A model generated the notes under the pieces. The model was given only the letters and a program-made list of their open reading frames with translations, was not told the DNA's origin and made no database searches. 47,261 bases of DNA from Chloroflexaceae bacterium. Lineage in GTDB: Bacteria; Chloroflexota; Chloroflexia; Chloroflexales; Chloroflexaceae. Positions 25,025 through 32,977 of the stretch are shown piece after piece. Position 1 is the stretch's first letter. Every line of letters begins with the position of its first letter. The translations under genes were made by a program, and so were the position numbers. The stretch is from contig JAAUSQ010000008.1 in NCBI GenBank assembly GCA_012033195.1, positions 1 to 47,261 of the forward strand. The letters are read 5' to 3'.

Positions 25025-25399
25025 ATGAGCAGCGAGTTGCAATCTCTTATTCAGTCCATCCACAGCCGGTTGCAGGAGCGCAAGCCTCCTACGTTGCGGC
25101 AGACCAGAGTACTGTTGCAGCATCTTTCTACTATCGTCCAGCAAACATCTTCCCCCGCTTTGCAGCAGAGCAAACGCACGACCGAGATCACAGACGATGC
25201 GTGGCGGCACAATGTGCGCGAATTCTACGAGCGCCAGATCGATGGCTGGCGGGCCATTGTTTCGGGCGACACAGAAGACCCGGCTTGGGTTGCCTATGTG
25301 GAACGGGGTGAGGTGCGGATCTATGCCAGCCAGACCTTCCCCTTTATCCAGGATGCACTCAACTGGTGCGCAGAAGAGGTCAAACAGCAGAACGGGTAG
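25025..25399 (+). CDS. Hypothetical protein, 124 aa
   Basis: Start ATG 25025 follows AGGTGG; an upstream in-frame start at 24938 has no ribosome site. The first half is helical and Gln-rich (LQSLIQSIHSRLQERKPP, LRQTRVLLQHLSTIVQQ), probably a helical hairpin. The second half (REFYERQIDGWRAIVSGD, then VAYVERGEVRIYASQTFP, then DALNWCAEEVKQQ) is a compact alpha/beta domain. Not recognised. A good hairpin terminator at 25428 ends the transcript, and a TATAAT at 24923-24928 may be its -10 box. Confidence 0.6.
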   Translation: MSSELQSLIQSIHSRLQERKPPTLRQTRVLLQHLSTIVQQTSSPALQQSKRTTEITDDAWRHNVREFYERQIDGWRAIVSGDTEDPAWVAYVERGEVRIYASQTFPFIQDALNWCAEEVKQQNG

Positions 25400-25427
25400 G
25401 GCACCACTGCGTTCAAGCGATCAAGAT

Positions 25428-25460
25428 GCCCTCTTTCAACCCATCAAGAGGGCTTCTTTT
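25428..25460 (+). terminator. Rho-independent terminator after the 124-aa gene
   Basis: GCCCTCTT (25428-25435) and AAGAGGGC (25446-25453) form a perfect 8-bp stem with a 10-base loop, followed by TTCTTTT. Confidence 0.9.
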
Positions 25461-25484
25461 GATTGTTGCAAAACCTGCTATACT
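25457..25484 (+). promoter_or_regulatory. Candidate promoter of the 25527-28221 gene group
   Basis: TTTTGA (25457-25462), 16 bp, TATACT (25479-25484). It directly follows the terminator above and lies 43 bases before the GTG start. Confidence 0.5.
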
Positions 25485-25526
25485 GAGGGCAGGGCGGGGT
25501 CGTGTGCAGTACAGGAGTGTTGTGTT

Positions 25527-25991
25527 GTGACAACTGGATTTTTTACCTACCAGCAACAGGTACTCGATATTCTCAAAGCCTGGGGACTGGGCAGCGTTGG
25601 AGTGGGTGCATTGTGTATGCTCTCGCAAGAGTCTGTGATGCGGCAGTTTGGTTGGCAGGCGCTCACCTGGGGCGGGATTGATGCTGCCTTGGCGCAGGCC
25701 GGGCAGGTCAATGCCCAGAAGAAGGCGTGGCAGGCCGCCCACGGTGCTATGACGGTGGCCAACGAAGGGCAGGAGATTCGTAACTTCCACCGCATTCTGA
25801 TTATCAATACTGTGCTGGATGTGGGCTACATCCTGGGTGGGCTGTGGCTGGTGCTGTCCTCGGCTGGTCGGCGCGAGCGGATCGGCATGGGCATGGGCAT
25901 TGTGGTACAGGGCAGTTTTTTGATGGTCTACGATGCAGTGCTGGCGCACGATATTGCCCGCAACTGGCCGGTTGAGGTTGACGCGGTATGA
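25527..25991 (+). CDS. Membrane protein of unknown function, 154 aa
   Basis: Start GTG 25527 with AGGAG (25513-25517) 9 bases upstream; the frame is open much further back through the terminator, which is not coding. Residues ~15-35 (AWGLGSVGVGALCMLSQES) and ~90-145 (ILIINTVLDVGYILGGLWLV and GMGIVVQGSFLMVYDAVLAH) are membrane helices. The middle is soluble and Gln/Ala-rich. The HRILIINTVLDVGYILGG segment resembles a small family of uncharacterised membrane proteins (DUF6992-like, from memory). Its stop overlaps the methyltransferase start as ATGA, so the two are coupled. Confidence 0.65.
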   Translation: MTTGFFTYQQQVLDILKAWGLGSVGVGALCMLSQESVMRQFGWQALTWGGIDAALAQAGQVNAQKKAWQAAHGAMTVANEGQEIRNFHRILIINTVLDVGYILGGLWLVLSSAGRRERIGMGMGIVVQGSFLMVYDAVLAHDIARNWPVEVDAV

Positions 25992-27178
25992 TTCCACGGA
26001 GCCTCTTTCGGCTGTTGCAGTGCCCCACCTGCCACTCGCAGGCGCTCTATGTAAGTGAGGATGGGGTTACCTGTTCAAGCTGTACCAATACCTACGGCTT
26101 CCATCCGGGCTATCTAGAGATGATGCCGCGTGCCACTACATACGATTATGTTTCGAAGTATGTAGCAGAAGAAGAACAGCTTGCGAGTGAACTGGATTAC
26201 CGTGACCTGGCTCCGCCGCTGCTGGCGGCAGGGGTGCGGAATCGGGCACTGGTGCGGCTACTCGACTTAAATCGTACCGATATGGTGCTGGACAGTGGTT
26301 GCGGCACGGCCAAGTTTGCGGCCTGGAATGCAGCGCGAGCTGGCCTGATGGTTGGCAGCGATCCTGCTACGCTCTTTGCAGATGCGGCGGTGGAGCAGGT
26401 CGCGCTGGTGCAATCGGATGCACGGTCGTTGCCGTTCGCCGACAATAGTTTTGATAAGGCGTTTTCAATTGATGTGCTGGAGCACTTCCCACGGGATGTG
26501 ATCGATGTGTATTTGCGCGAGACGGCGCGGGTGTTGCGTCCGGGTGGGCGCTTCCTGATTTTCTCGAACACCCGTGAACCGTCGCCCATTCAGCCGGTCA
26601 TTGATGTGAGCCGTCGCCTGGGGCGTCTGTTTGTACGACTGGGGGTGTACGACTTTGAGCGCGAGGCACGCCGTAAGTCCGACCATATCAAGGCGCTGGA
26701 AACGTGGGAAGATGTGCTAGATGCGATGGAGCAGGCGGGCCTGCGTCCGGTGAAGGTGGTGTTCTGGAATAGCCTGTTCACCACGTTTGTTGAGCACGTG
26801 CTGATGAAACTGGGTGAGACGTTGCTGGGCCGACCATCGGCCAGCACGCGCACATCGGCGGCAGCCAGTGCAGAGACATCCATTACCGACGGCACCCAGC
26901 GCGAGATACGGGCGCGGCGGCGCTTTCGGGCGCGGTTGGAGCGGCAGGGGCCAACGTATTACGCCCTGTTTGTGGTCACGCTGCTGATGGAGTTTGATCT
27001 GTGGCGTGTTGGGCTGGATGCGGAGCGGGAGCTATTTCCTGGTGGTCGAGAAGTGAGGGTTACACTGAGCCGGACTGCCGGGGGACTGAAGTCCTCGGCT
27101 ACTCTCTCCAAAGCCTGCCTGCGCGGGCTATCGGTTAGCCCCAACAGGGCGTTTGTTCTCTTGCATATGGGTATCTGA
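25988..27178 (+). CDS. SAM-dependent methyltransferase with N-terminal Trm112-like zinc ribbon
   Basis: 396 aa. Residues 8-50 have CPTCHS and CSSCTNTYGF, a four-Cys Trm112-like knuckle, then the GYLEMMP tail common to such methyltransferases. Class I methyltransferase motifs: VLDSGCGTAKFA (motif I, Gly loop), SDARSLPFADNSFDKAFS (motif II region) and LEHFPRDVIDVYL with VLRPGGRFLIFSN (motif III). Substrate unknown; the glycosyltransferase downstream suggests lipid or glycan modification. The last ~40 residues (from VRVTLSRTAGGLKSS) are encoded by a dispersed palindromic repeat and are unlikely to be ancestral. 4-base overlap with the gene before. Confidence 0.88.
   Translation: MIPRSLFRLLQCPTCHSQALYVSEDGVTCSSCTNTYGFHPGYLEMMPRATTYDYVSKYVAEEEQLASELDYRDLAPPLLAAGVRNRALVRLLDLNRTDMVLDSGCGTAKFAAWNAARAGLMVGSDPATLFADAAVEQVALVQSDARSLPFADNSFDKAFSIDVLEHFPRDVIDVYLRETARVLRPGGRFLIFSNTREPSPIQPVIDVSRRLGRLFVRLGVYDFEREARRKSDHIKALETWEDVLDAMEQAGLRPVKVVFWNSLFTTFVEHVLMKLGETLLGRPSASTRTSAAASAETSITDGTQREIRARRRFRARLERQGPTYYALFVVTLLMEFDLWRVGLDAERELFPGGREVRVTLSRTAGGLKSSATLSKACLRGLSVSPNRAFVLLHMGI
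27077..27142. repeat. GTAGCCGG-type palindromic repeat, copy 2, composite
   Basis: Three hairpins in a row: GCCG-GGGACT (27077-27087) with AGTCCTCGGC (27090-27099); AGCCTGC with GCGGGCT (27112-27129); and an overlapping GGGCTA with TAGCCC (27125-27141). The first resembles the repeats at 16885 and 30958. It lies within the 3' end of the methyltransferase frame. Confidence 0.65.
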
Positions 27179-27189
27179 AGCAAACCAGT

Positions 27190-28221
27190 ATGCGCCCGCT
27201 TTATCTTTCGCCAATTGGTCGCGGCGGTGTCGATTTTGGCATCCAGAATATTACCCGTGCCGTGCGCGGGGCAGGATTGCAACCTGAACTGCTGCGCTTG
27301 CCAGAGTTCTACAACTTTGCGCCCTTCCTGATCGGGCGGGGGCTTCCGACGCGCTGGTGGCAGGGCTTCGATCTGGTGCAGGGCCGTTCACGGATTGCCT
27401 TTGCGCTGCGGGCAAGCGGGTTGCCGGTGGTCACCACGGTGCACCATCTCACGACCGACCCGGACTTGCAGCCATATGGCACCCTAGCACAACGGCTGTT
27501 TTATCGCTTTGTTGAAGCGCGGTACGACCGCCTCTCGATCCTGACCGCCGATGCGGTGGTGTGTGTCAGCCGCTTTACCCAGCAACAGGTGGTGCAGACG
27601 TATGGGCGTACCGATACGGTGCTGATTTTTGATGGTATCGATACCGATGTGTTTGTACCAACACCCGATATGCAGCGCCGCGACGATGGCCTGCCGCCGA
27701 GTACAGGCCGTATCCGGCTGCTCTTTGTGGGCAATCGCACCCGCCGCAAGGGGTTCGATCTGCTGCCGCAGATTATGGAGCGACTGCCTGCCGATTATGT
27801 CCTGTATTATACGGGCGGGTTTCAGGGGAGTGAAACACAGCCGCCCCATTCACGTATGATACCAATAGGATCACCCGACCGTAATGGTCTGGTGCGGGCA
27901 TATCAAGGCTGTGATATATTGCTGTTCCCTTCGCGGCTCGAAGGCTTCGGTATTGCACCCGCCGAAGCACTGGCATGTGGACGACCAGTTGTGACGACAC
28001 GTGCAAGTGCGCTGCCAGAAGTCGTTGATCATGAAGAGAACGGCTTGCTCGTAGCACGTGATGATAGTGCGGGCTATGCTGCTGCCGTGCAACGCCTGGG
28101 CGAAGATGCCCCGCTTCGACAGCAGTATGGTACACATGGACGGGCAAAAGTGGTGCGCTTATTTGGGTATCCACAGCTTGCAGCAGGGTTTCTGGAGGTG
28201 TATCGGAAAGTACTGGCTTGA
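27190..28221 (+). CDS. Glycosyltransferase, GT4-type
   Basis: 343 aa, GT-B fold. The N-terminal MRPLYLSPIGRGGVDFGIQN carries the Gly loop. VVCVSRFTQQQVVQTYG and VLIFDGIDTDVF are typical acceptor-domain ends. The donor domain has IRLLFVGNRTRRKGFDLLPQ, the GSPDRNGLVRAYQGCDILLF segment, and RLEGFGIAPAEALACGRPVV with the EX7E pair, then ALPEVVDHEENGLLV. It is 11 bases after the methyltransferase, likely the same transcript. Donor and acceptor unknown. Confidence 0.93.
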   Translation: MRPLYLSPIGRGGVDFGIQNITRAVRGAGLQPELLRLPEFYNFAPFLIGRGLPTRWWQGFDLVQGRSRIAFALRASGLPVVTTVHHLTTDPDLQPYGTLAQRLFYRFVEARYDRLSILTADAVVCVSRFTQQQVVQTYGRTDTVLIFDGIDTDVFVPTPDMQRRDDGLPPSTGRIRLLFVGNRTRRKGFDLLPQIMERLPADYVLYYTGGFQGSETQPPHSRMIPIGSPDRNGLVRAYQGCDILLFPSRLEGFGIAPAEALACGRPVVTTRASALPEVVDHEENGLLVARDDSAGYAAAVQRLGEDAPLRQQYGTHGRAKVVRLFGYPQLAAGFLEVYRKVLA

Positions 28222-28355
28222 TACGTTACGCGTGTTGTAACTGTCGCCCATATACTGAACAGTAGATATCCCTGTTTCTATCAGAAGGAACCTTTCTTCA
28301 TCGGATATGTGTAGGACAGGTGTATCGCCGTTCAGTGCAAAGAAAGGGAGTGACA

Positions 28356-28931
28356 ATGTTGTACACCACGTACGAGGTTCCTCTGGACCTCCCAACTCGT
28401 CTGGATCGCATCCGGCACCATCGTCTGGAGCGGGTTCCAGACGGGCATGATAGGATGCCACATCTATCTAGACTCAACACGGTGAGGTGTTTGAAAACAA
28501 CGATGTTCGATCCAAGCATTCCAAATGGCCCCAGTATTATTTCTATTCGCTCCGATCAGGATATCGTAGCGGCACGGATGGCCGCCCGCGATATCGCCCG
28601 CCGGATCGGGTTTACTACGGTTGATGAAGCACGGATTGTGCTTGCTACCTCGGAATTGACGCGCAACATTCTGCGCCATGCCAGCTATGGCGATCTCACC
28701 ATCAATGCCATTATGCGGAACCACGACGGCCTGCGCTGCGGTATCGAGCTTATCTTCCGCGACCGGGGGCCGGGCATTGCGGGTATCGAGCATATTCTGC
28801 ACATGGGCAACACGATGGATGGGAAGCGTGTGCTGGGTATTCCCGGCTCGCAGCGCATGATGGACGAGTTTTATATTGATACTCACCCGGAAACAGGTAC
28901 CACGATTACCTGCCGCAAGTGGCTACCCTGA
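28356..28931 (+). CDS. RsbT-like HATPase/anti-sigma-type serine kinase
   Basis: 191 aa from ATG 28356 (GGGAG 5 bases upstream). The RsbT-like domain itself starts near ATG 28503, giving 142 aa, which is the usual RsbT length; that start has no close SD. GHKL motifs: SELTRNILRHA (N box with Asn), FRDRGPGIAGI (G1), and a G2 region reading VLGIPGSQRMMDEF, where canonical RsbT has GAGLPGVKRLMDEF; the first Gly pair is lost. RsbT proteins phosphorylate STAS proteins in stressosomes. It converges with murJ with a 9-base overlap. A second, more typical RsbT lies at 41132-41560. Confidence 0.82.
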   Translation: MLYTTYEVPLDLPTRLDRIRHHRLERVPDGHDRMPHLSRLNTVRCLKTTMFDPSIPNGPSIISIRSDQDIVAARMAARDIARRIGFTTVDEARIVLATSELTRNILRHASYGDLTINAIMRNHDGLRCGIELIFRDRGPGIAGIEHILHMGNTMDGKRVLGIPGSQRMMDEFYIDTHPETGTTITCRKWLP

Positions 28932-30560
28932 GCGCGGGCCACGCCGCAAGCGAGCCAGCACTGCACGGGCCTCGCTTGCGCCAAACAGGGCGGCGAGCAG
29001 GGTGTATAGCAGTGCCCCGCTAGCGCCAGCCACAGCCAGCCACAGGACTAGCGGCACCACATCAGCAGGCCATCGGTAGGGTCCTGCCACAGCGAGGAAG
29101 GGCAGGAACGGCTGCGAGAGGGTACGCAGTGCCCATAACCAGCCAGCTAGCACCAGCGTTGCTAGGGCCGCTGCGCCGATAGTACGCCACGTTTCCCGAC
29201 TGCGCCAGATACCGGGCAGCCGTCGCCCCAGCAGCACCATCAGCAGAAGCGCTTCGATATTGTTGGCAATACTGAATGCCAGCGCCAGCATCCCGACGCC
29301 CCCACCCAGTGCCAGTGCCAGCGATCCAAGCCCCAGGTTGAGCGAGACTTGCAGCAACCCCACCAGCACGGGTGTCCAGGTGCGTTGCATTGCATAAAAG
29401 CTGCGAATAAGGATTTCGGCGGCGGCGAAGGCGGGCAGCGCTGTTGCATAGCCCATCAGCGGCACCACGGTGTACAGCAGCGATTGCTCATCGAAGGCTC
29501 CACGCTGAAAGAGGAGCCGCACCAGTGGCACCGCCAGCACTAACAGCGCCACGGTTGCGGGCAGGGTCAGCAGCAGGATAGTACGCAGCGTGCGCCGGAT
29601 ACTGTCCATCAGTTCGGGCAGGTTGCCTTCGCTGTACAGCCGCGACAGACGCGGGAAGGCAACCGTGCTGAGGCTGAGCGAAAAGATACCATAGGGCAAC
29701 AGCAGCAACTGGTAGGCATAATCCAGCCCCGCGAGCAATTGGGCACCCAGCGCCAGCCGTGCAGTCAGGGCGGCAGTCACCAGAATGCTGATCTGGGAGG
29801 CGGCCTGCCCCAGCACACGTGGCCCCATCTGGATGGCAACGCTCCGTACTTCGGCCATGCGGCGGCCCAGGGTGGGGCGCAGTTGCATACCAAGCGCCCA
29901 CAGTCCCGGCAGTTGTACCACGAGGTAGAGCGCGGCACCCGCCACTACGCCCCACGCCAACCCCCAGATGTCCATGGTGGGTGCCAGCAGCAGCGCCCCG
30001 CCGATAATGCCGATGTTGTAGATGGCCGGGGCCAGTGCAGGCAGCGCAAAGCGTTCGCGGGCATTGAGCGCCGCCATTGCCAGCCCGCCCAAGCCTAGCA
30101 GCAGCGGCGAGAGCAGAAACAGCCGTGTCAGGCGGGTTATCAGGTCGAGGGTGGCCGGGGTGATATCAGGGCCGCCATACAGCCACACGGTGAGCCACGG
30201 AGCCAGCAGCCACAGCACCGCACTGGCAACGGCCAATACTAGCAGCGCCCATGTGACAATCGCGCTTGCCAGATGCCACGCCCGTTCGCGTCCGTCACGC
30301 TCCCACACCTGAATAAAGACCGGAATAAAGCTACTGCCCAGTGCCCCGCCGATGATGACCATATACAGCAGGTCGGTGACTTTGAAGGCGGCCCGATATG
30401 CGCCCAGATCGGCACTGGTGCCAAACTGAGCCGAAATAGCAATTTCGCGCAGCAAGCCGGTTGCACGGCTGAGCAGGTAGCCCGCCATCACCATCAGGCT
30501 GCTCCAGACCAGTGCCCGCGACCCACCGCGCCCGCCCAGGCGTTTCAGCTTGCCCAGCAC
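28923..30560 (-). CDS. murJ: Lipid II flippase MurJ (MviN family)
   Basis: 545 aa from GTG 30560, with AGGAG 5 bases upstream. A 14-TM MOP-superfamily protein that moves lipid II across the membrane for peptidoglycan synthesis. SRATGLLREIAISAQFGTSA at the N-terminus (Arg of the central cavity) and FKVTDLLYMVIIGGALGSSFIPVF are the MurJ signature. VRLLFQRGAFDEQS is the conserved loop of the second half. Its start is adjacent to the divergent rpsT promoter. No murJ neighbours of cell division type. Confidence 0.95.
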   Translation of the reverse strand: MLGKLKRLGGRGGSRALVWSSLMVMAGYLLSRATGLLREIAISAQFGTSADLGAYRAAFKVTDLLYMVIIGGALGSSFIPVFIQVWERDGRERAWHLASAIVTWALLVLAVASAVLWLLAPWLTVWLYGGPDITPATLDLITRLTRLFLLSPLLLGLGGLAMAALNARERFALPALAPAIYNIGIIGGALLLAPTMDIWGLAWGVVAGAALYLVVQLPGLWALGMQLRPTLGRRMAEVRSVAIQMGPRVLGQAASQISILVTAALTARLALGAQLLAGLDYAYQLLLLPYGIFSLSLSTVAFPRLSRLYSEGNLPELMDSIRRTLRTILLLTLPATVALLVLAVPLVRLLFQRGAFDEQSLLYTVVPLMGYATALPAFAAAEILIRSFYAMQRTWTPVLVGLLQVSLNLGLGSLALALGGGVGMLALAFSIANNIEALLLMVLLGRRLPGIWRSRETWRTIGAAALATLVLAGWLWALRTLSQPFLPFLAVAGPYRWPADVVPLVLWLAVAGASGALLYTLLAALFGASEARAVLARLRRGPRSG

Positions 30561-30561
30561 A

Positions 30562-30590
30562 TTGACTCCTCTCCTGCGCTCTGCTATAAT
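30562..30590 (+). promoter_or_regulatory. Sigma70-type promoter of rpsT
   Basis: TTGACT (30562-30567), 17 bp, consensus TATAAT (30585-30590). The start near 30597 gives a ~88-base leader with a small GCTG/CAGC hairpin, compatible with S20 autoregulation, which is not shown. Confidence 0.85.
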
Positions 30591-30684
30591 TTCCGTTTAG
30601 TGCTGTTTCTCTTACAGCAGTGGACGCACGTCATACCAATGAATTCGTAGTGATTGTACCAGTATACACGGGAGAGAAGTTACT

Positions 30685-30960
30685 GTGGCAAATACCAAAT
30701 CTGCCAGGAAGCGTATTCGCACAAACACACGCAAACACCTGCGGAACAATATGTACCGTTCGCGGGCCAAGACGACGATCAAGAAGGCGGAAGTGAGCAT
30801 TTTTAGTGGTGAGCCGGACGATGCGATTCTTCGTGAGGCCATTCGCACGCTCGATAAGGCGGTCAACAAGGGCATTCTGCACCGCAACAATGCCGCCCGC
30901 CGCAAGTCGCGCCTGATCAAGAAGCTGAAGCTAGCGCAGGCCGAAGCCGCCGCTGCCTAG
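30685..30960 (+). CDS. rpsT: 30S ribosomal protein S20
   Basis: 91 aa from GTG 30685 with GGGAGAG upstream. The N-terminal [21 protein letters not shown] is the family signature. [20 protein letters not shown] is the conserved C-terminal helix that contacts 16S rRNA. It is a primary binding protein of the 30S body. Monocistronic; followed by a palindromic repeat and a hairpin, and convergent with holA. Confidence 0.98.
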   Translation: MANTKSARKRIRTNTRKHLRNNMYRSRAKTTIKKAEVSIFSGEPDDAILREAIRTLDKAVNKGILHRNNAARRKSRLIKKLKLAQAEAAAA

Positions 30961-30986
30961 CCGGTAGGTTCAAACCGCCGACTACG
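30958..30986. repeat. GTAGCCGG-type palindromic repeat, copy 3 (degenerate)
   Basis: TAGCCGGTAGGTT followed by CAAACCGCCGACTACG is the same layout as 16885-16913 with several mismatches. It overlaps the rpsT stop codon. Confidence 0.55.
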
Positions 30987-30993
30987 TGTCTCA

Positions 30994-31015
30994 GCCCGGT
31001 GCTTCAGCGCCGGGC
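30994..31015 (+). terminator. Hairpin at the rpsT 3' end
   Basis: GCCCGGTGC (30994-31002) and GCGCCGGGC (31007-31015) pair over 9 bp with one T-G pair and a TTCA loop. The tail ATCCTATTG is a poor T-run, so termination is likely but not certain. Confidence 0.55.
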
Positions 31016-31060
31016 ATCCTATTGCCGCTTACCCCTGCCCCATCGCTCGATACGTGCCAT

Positions 31061-32017
31061 CTACAACTTGCCGCCGCACACGTCCACTACAAAGAGTTCG
31101 AGCGCGACTTCTGGCTGAAGCTGCCCGGTCTTGATGGCGCGGTCGGTTTCCAGCAGGCGGTCGTGCATCCGTTCCAGTTCGTGCTGCTCGAAGTTGCGGA
31201 TCTGTTCCAGCGATTTCCGCACCACAAACGGCTTCTGCTTCAGTTCGCTGGCGATATCGTCGGCCCGCATACGGCGTGCCGCTAGTTCTTGCACGCTAAG
31301 CAGAATGCGCACCTGCCGCATCAGCATGTAGAGAATGTAGGTGGTCGCTTGGCCTTCGGCGAGGAGTGCCCGCACGCCCTGCAAGGCGGCGCTGCGTTTG
31401 CGCTGGCTCAGGTCATCGATAAAAGCAAACAGATTATGCTCGTGTTCGTCGGCAACCAGCAGATTGATCACCGCCGGCGTTATCTGCCCATCGCGCCCCA
31501 CATAGGTAGCAACCTTGCCAAGTTCGTTGATCAGGGTGCGGCTATCGTTGCCTGCATAGTCCACCAGATGCTGGGCGGTCTGGTTATCAAGCTTTGCGCC
31601 CATACCGCTGGCCCGTTCGCGCAGCCAGCGCAGCAAATCGGCCCCCTGCAACGGTGCAAACTCACGCACATCGGCGTGTTTTTTCAGGTAGGTAAAGATG
31701 GCGTTGCGCTTATCGACCTCGCCACGCTCAACAAAAATGAGATTACACGCCGGGGGCACCCTGCCGAGGTAGTCGCGCAAGTCGTCGCGCTCTTTGCCCG
31801 CCTTGCTGTGCTTGAGTGCATCGGACACAATGACCATCCGCCGCTCTGCGAGGAACGGCTGTGCTTCGCAGGCCTGCGCCAGTTCATCGAGCTTCAGCTT
31901 GCGTCCATCGAGCGCTACAAGGTTGAAGTCGCGCACATCGGGCGGAAGCTGTTCGCGCAGGCGGGCAAGCTGCTGACCAATGCTAAATTCGTCGGGGCCA
32001 TACAGTAAATATAGCAT
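31061..32017 (-). CDS. holA: DNA polymerase III delta subunit
   Basis: 318 aa from ATG 32017 (MLYLLYGPDEFSIGQQLARL); ATG 32029 is equally possible and neither has a clear SD. It is the clamp-loader wrench that opens the beta clamp. The N-terminal YLLYGPDEFS takes the place of the Walker-like start of HolA. AEQPFLAERRMVIV-like and LIFVERGEVDKRNAIFTYLK segments and RASGMGAKLDNQTAQHLVDY are typical. LFAFIDDLSQRKRSAAL and the C-terminal collar helices (ILYMLMRQVRILLSVQELAA) complete the protein. Convergent with rpsT. Confidence 0.93.
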   Translation of the reverse strand: MLYLLYGPDEFSIGQQLARLREQLPPDVRDFNLVALDGRKLKLDELAQACEAQPFLAERRMVIVSDALKHSKAGKERDDLRDYLGRVPPACNLIFVERGEVDKRNAIFTYLKKHADVREFAPLQGADLLRWLRERASGMGAKLDNQTAQHLVDYAGNDSRTLINELGKVATYVGRDGQITPAVINLLVADEHEHNLFAFIDDLSQRKRSAALQGVRALLAEGQATTYILYMLMRQVRILLSVQELAARRMRADDIASELKQKPFVVRKSLEQIRNFEQHELERMHDRLLETDRAIKTGQLQPEVALELFVVDVCGGKL

Positions 32018-32142
32018 AATCGGTATCATAGCACAGCGCATGGCGGGCAGCAAGTAGTAATACGAACAAACGTACTTAAAGTATTGACATTCGAGCCGCC
32101 GTATGGCAGGCCGTAGCACGTGGCCGCTGCTCGCCCCATGTG

Positions 32143-32230
32143 ATCCCTATGCGGGAATGTGTGGGATAGTGTGGGAATATGTGGGATAAAACTGTAAATG
32201 TATCCCTCGGTTGGTGGGATACTGTGGGAA
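32143..32230. promoter_or_regulatory. Phased array of GTGGGAW repeats
   Basis: Four decamers in register begin at 32151, 32161, 32171 and 32181 (GCGGGAATGT, GTGGGATAGT, GTGGGAATAT, GTGGGATAAA), alternating GGGAAT and GGGATA. Two more, 10 bp apart, start at 32214 and 32224. Inverted ATCCC copies lie at 32143-32147 and 32202-32206. Ten-bp spacing puts every site on the same DNA face, as in cooperative operator arrays. It lies in the divergent region between holA and the Yip1-like gene. Confidence 0.65.
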
Positions 32231-32236
32231 AAGGGC

Positions 32237-32268
32237 GTGCAACTTCCCCTTGCACTATCACGTATTAT
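32237..32268 (+). promoter_or_regulatory. GTGCAA-N7-TTGCAC palindrome with -10-like box
   Basis: GTGCAA (32237-32242) and TTGCAC (32250-32255) form a perfect dyad with a 7-bp centre. TATTAT at 32263-32268 is a possible -10, which would place the dyad over the -35 region of the Yip1-like gene. Confidence 0.4.
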
Positions 32269-32349
32269 AAGCATGACAGCATCAAGACCGACCAGAACAA
32301 TCTACTACTGATAGCAGCATACCACATAGACAAATAGGAGAAGTTATTC

Positions 32350-32889
32350 ATGGTTCAGCAAATCCCGCTGATGATTTCGCAGAGCATCGATGTCCTGACC
32401 CATCCGAACGAGGGCACGTTCGAGAAGTACGAGCGTTCGGGAACTATCGCACACGCTGCCCTGTATATTGGTCTGGCAGCCCTGATTGCTGGTCTGTTTG
32501 GGTTGGTCGAGGGGCCGCTCGGCTTTGTGCGTGGTATTCTCGGTGCACTGTTGGGGTTCTTTATCTTCACTGGTCTGGTGTACTATATTGGCAAGCAGCA
32601 GGGCGGCACCGGCACCTTCGATGAGGTGGCGTATACCTTCTCGTTGTTCAATGCGCCGCTCCAGGTGATCGGGGCAGTGATTGGCATTCTGGTGATTATT
32701 CCGATCCTAGGCCAGCTAATTGTACTGGCGGTGGCGCTGGCGTTGCTGGTTGCTAATGTCTATTTTGCGTATATTGCCGTGCGGTCGAGCATGAACCTGC
32801 GCTCGCAGCAGCAGGCCATGGTTACGCTGGGGTTGGCATTCGTTGCAAACGTGATTATTTACATCCTCCTCTCTGCCCTTTCTTTTTAG
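32350..32889 (+). CDS. Yip1-family membrane protein
   Basis: 179 aa, GGAG 9 bases before the ATG. A short amphipathic N-terminus with HPNEGTFEKYER is followed by five hydrophobic segments (AALYIGLAALIAGLFGLV, GILGALLGFFIFTGLVYYIG, FNAPLQVIGAVIGILVIIP, LIVLAVALALLVANVYFAYI, LGLAFVANVIIYILLSAL). GTGTFDEVAYTFSLFNAP is the Yip1-type loop. Function in bacteria unknown. Preceded by an ordered repeat array and closed by a strong terminator, so it is a single-gene unit under its own control. Confidence 0.78.
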   Translation: MVQQIPLMISQSIDVLTHPNEGTFEKYERSGTIAHAALYIGLAALIAGLFGLVEGPLGFVRGILGALLGFFIFTGLVYYIGKQQGGTGTFDEVAYTFSLFNAPLQVIGAVIGILVIIPILGQLIVLAVALALLVANVYFAYIAVRSSMNLRSQQQAMVTLGLAFVANVIIYILLSALSF

Positions 32890-32926
32890 CCACTGTTCTA
32901 AAAATGACACTCTAGCCGGTAAGATG

Positions 32927-32968
32927 AAGGCGCTTGCTGTTGCAACAGCAAGCGCCTTAACATTTTTT
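32927..32968 (+). terminator. Strong rho-independent terminator
   Basis: A 32-base perfect palindrome (32927-32958; arms AAGGCGCTTGCTGTTG and complement) followed by AACATTTTTT. It insulates the Yip1-like gene from the kinase operon. Confidence 0.95.
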
Positions 32969-32977
32969 ACAAAAATC

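Noticed and set aside
32151-32190. Similarity of the phased array to DnaA boxes (TTATCCCACA against TTATCCACA)
   Set aside because: Every copy has one extra C, and there is no dnaA, dnaN or AT-rich unwinding region here.
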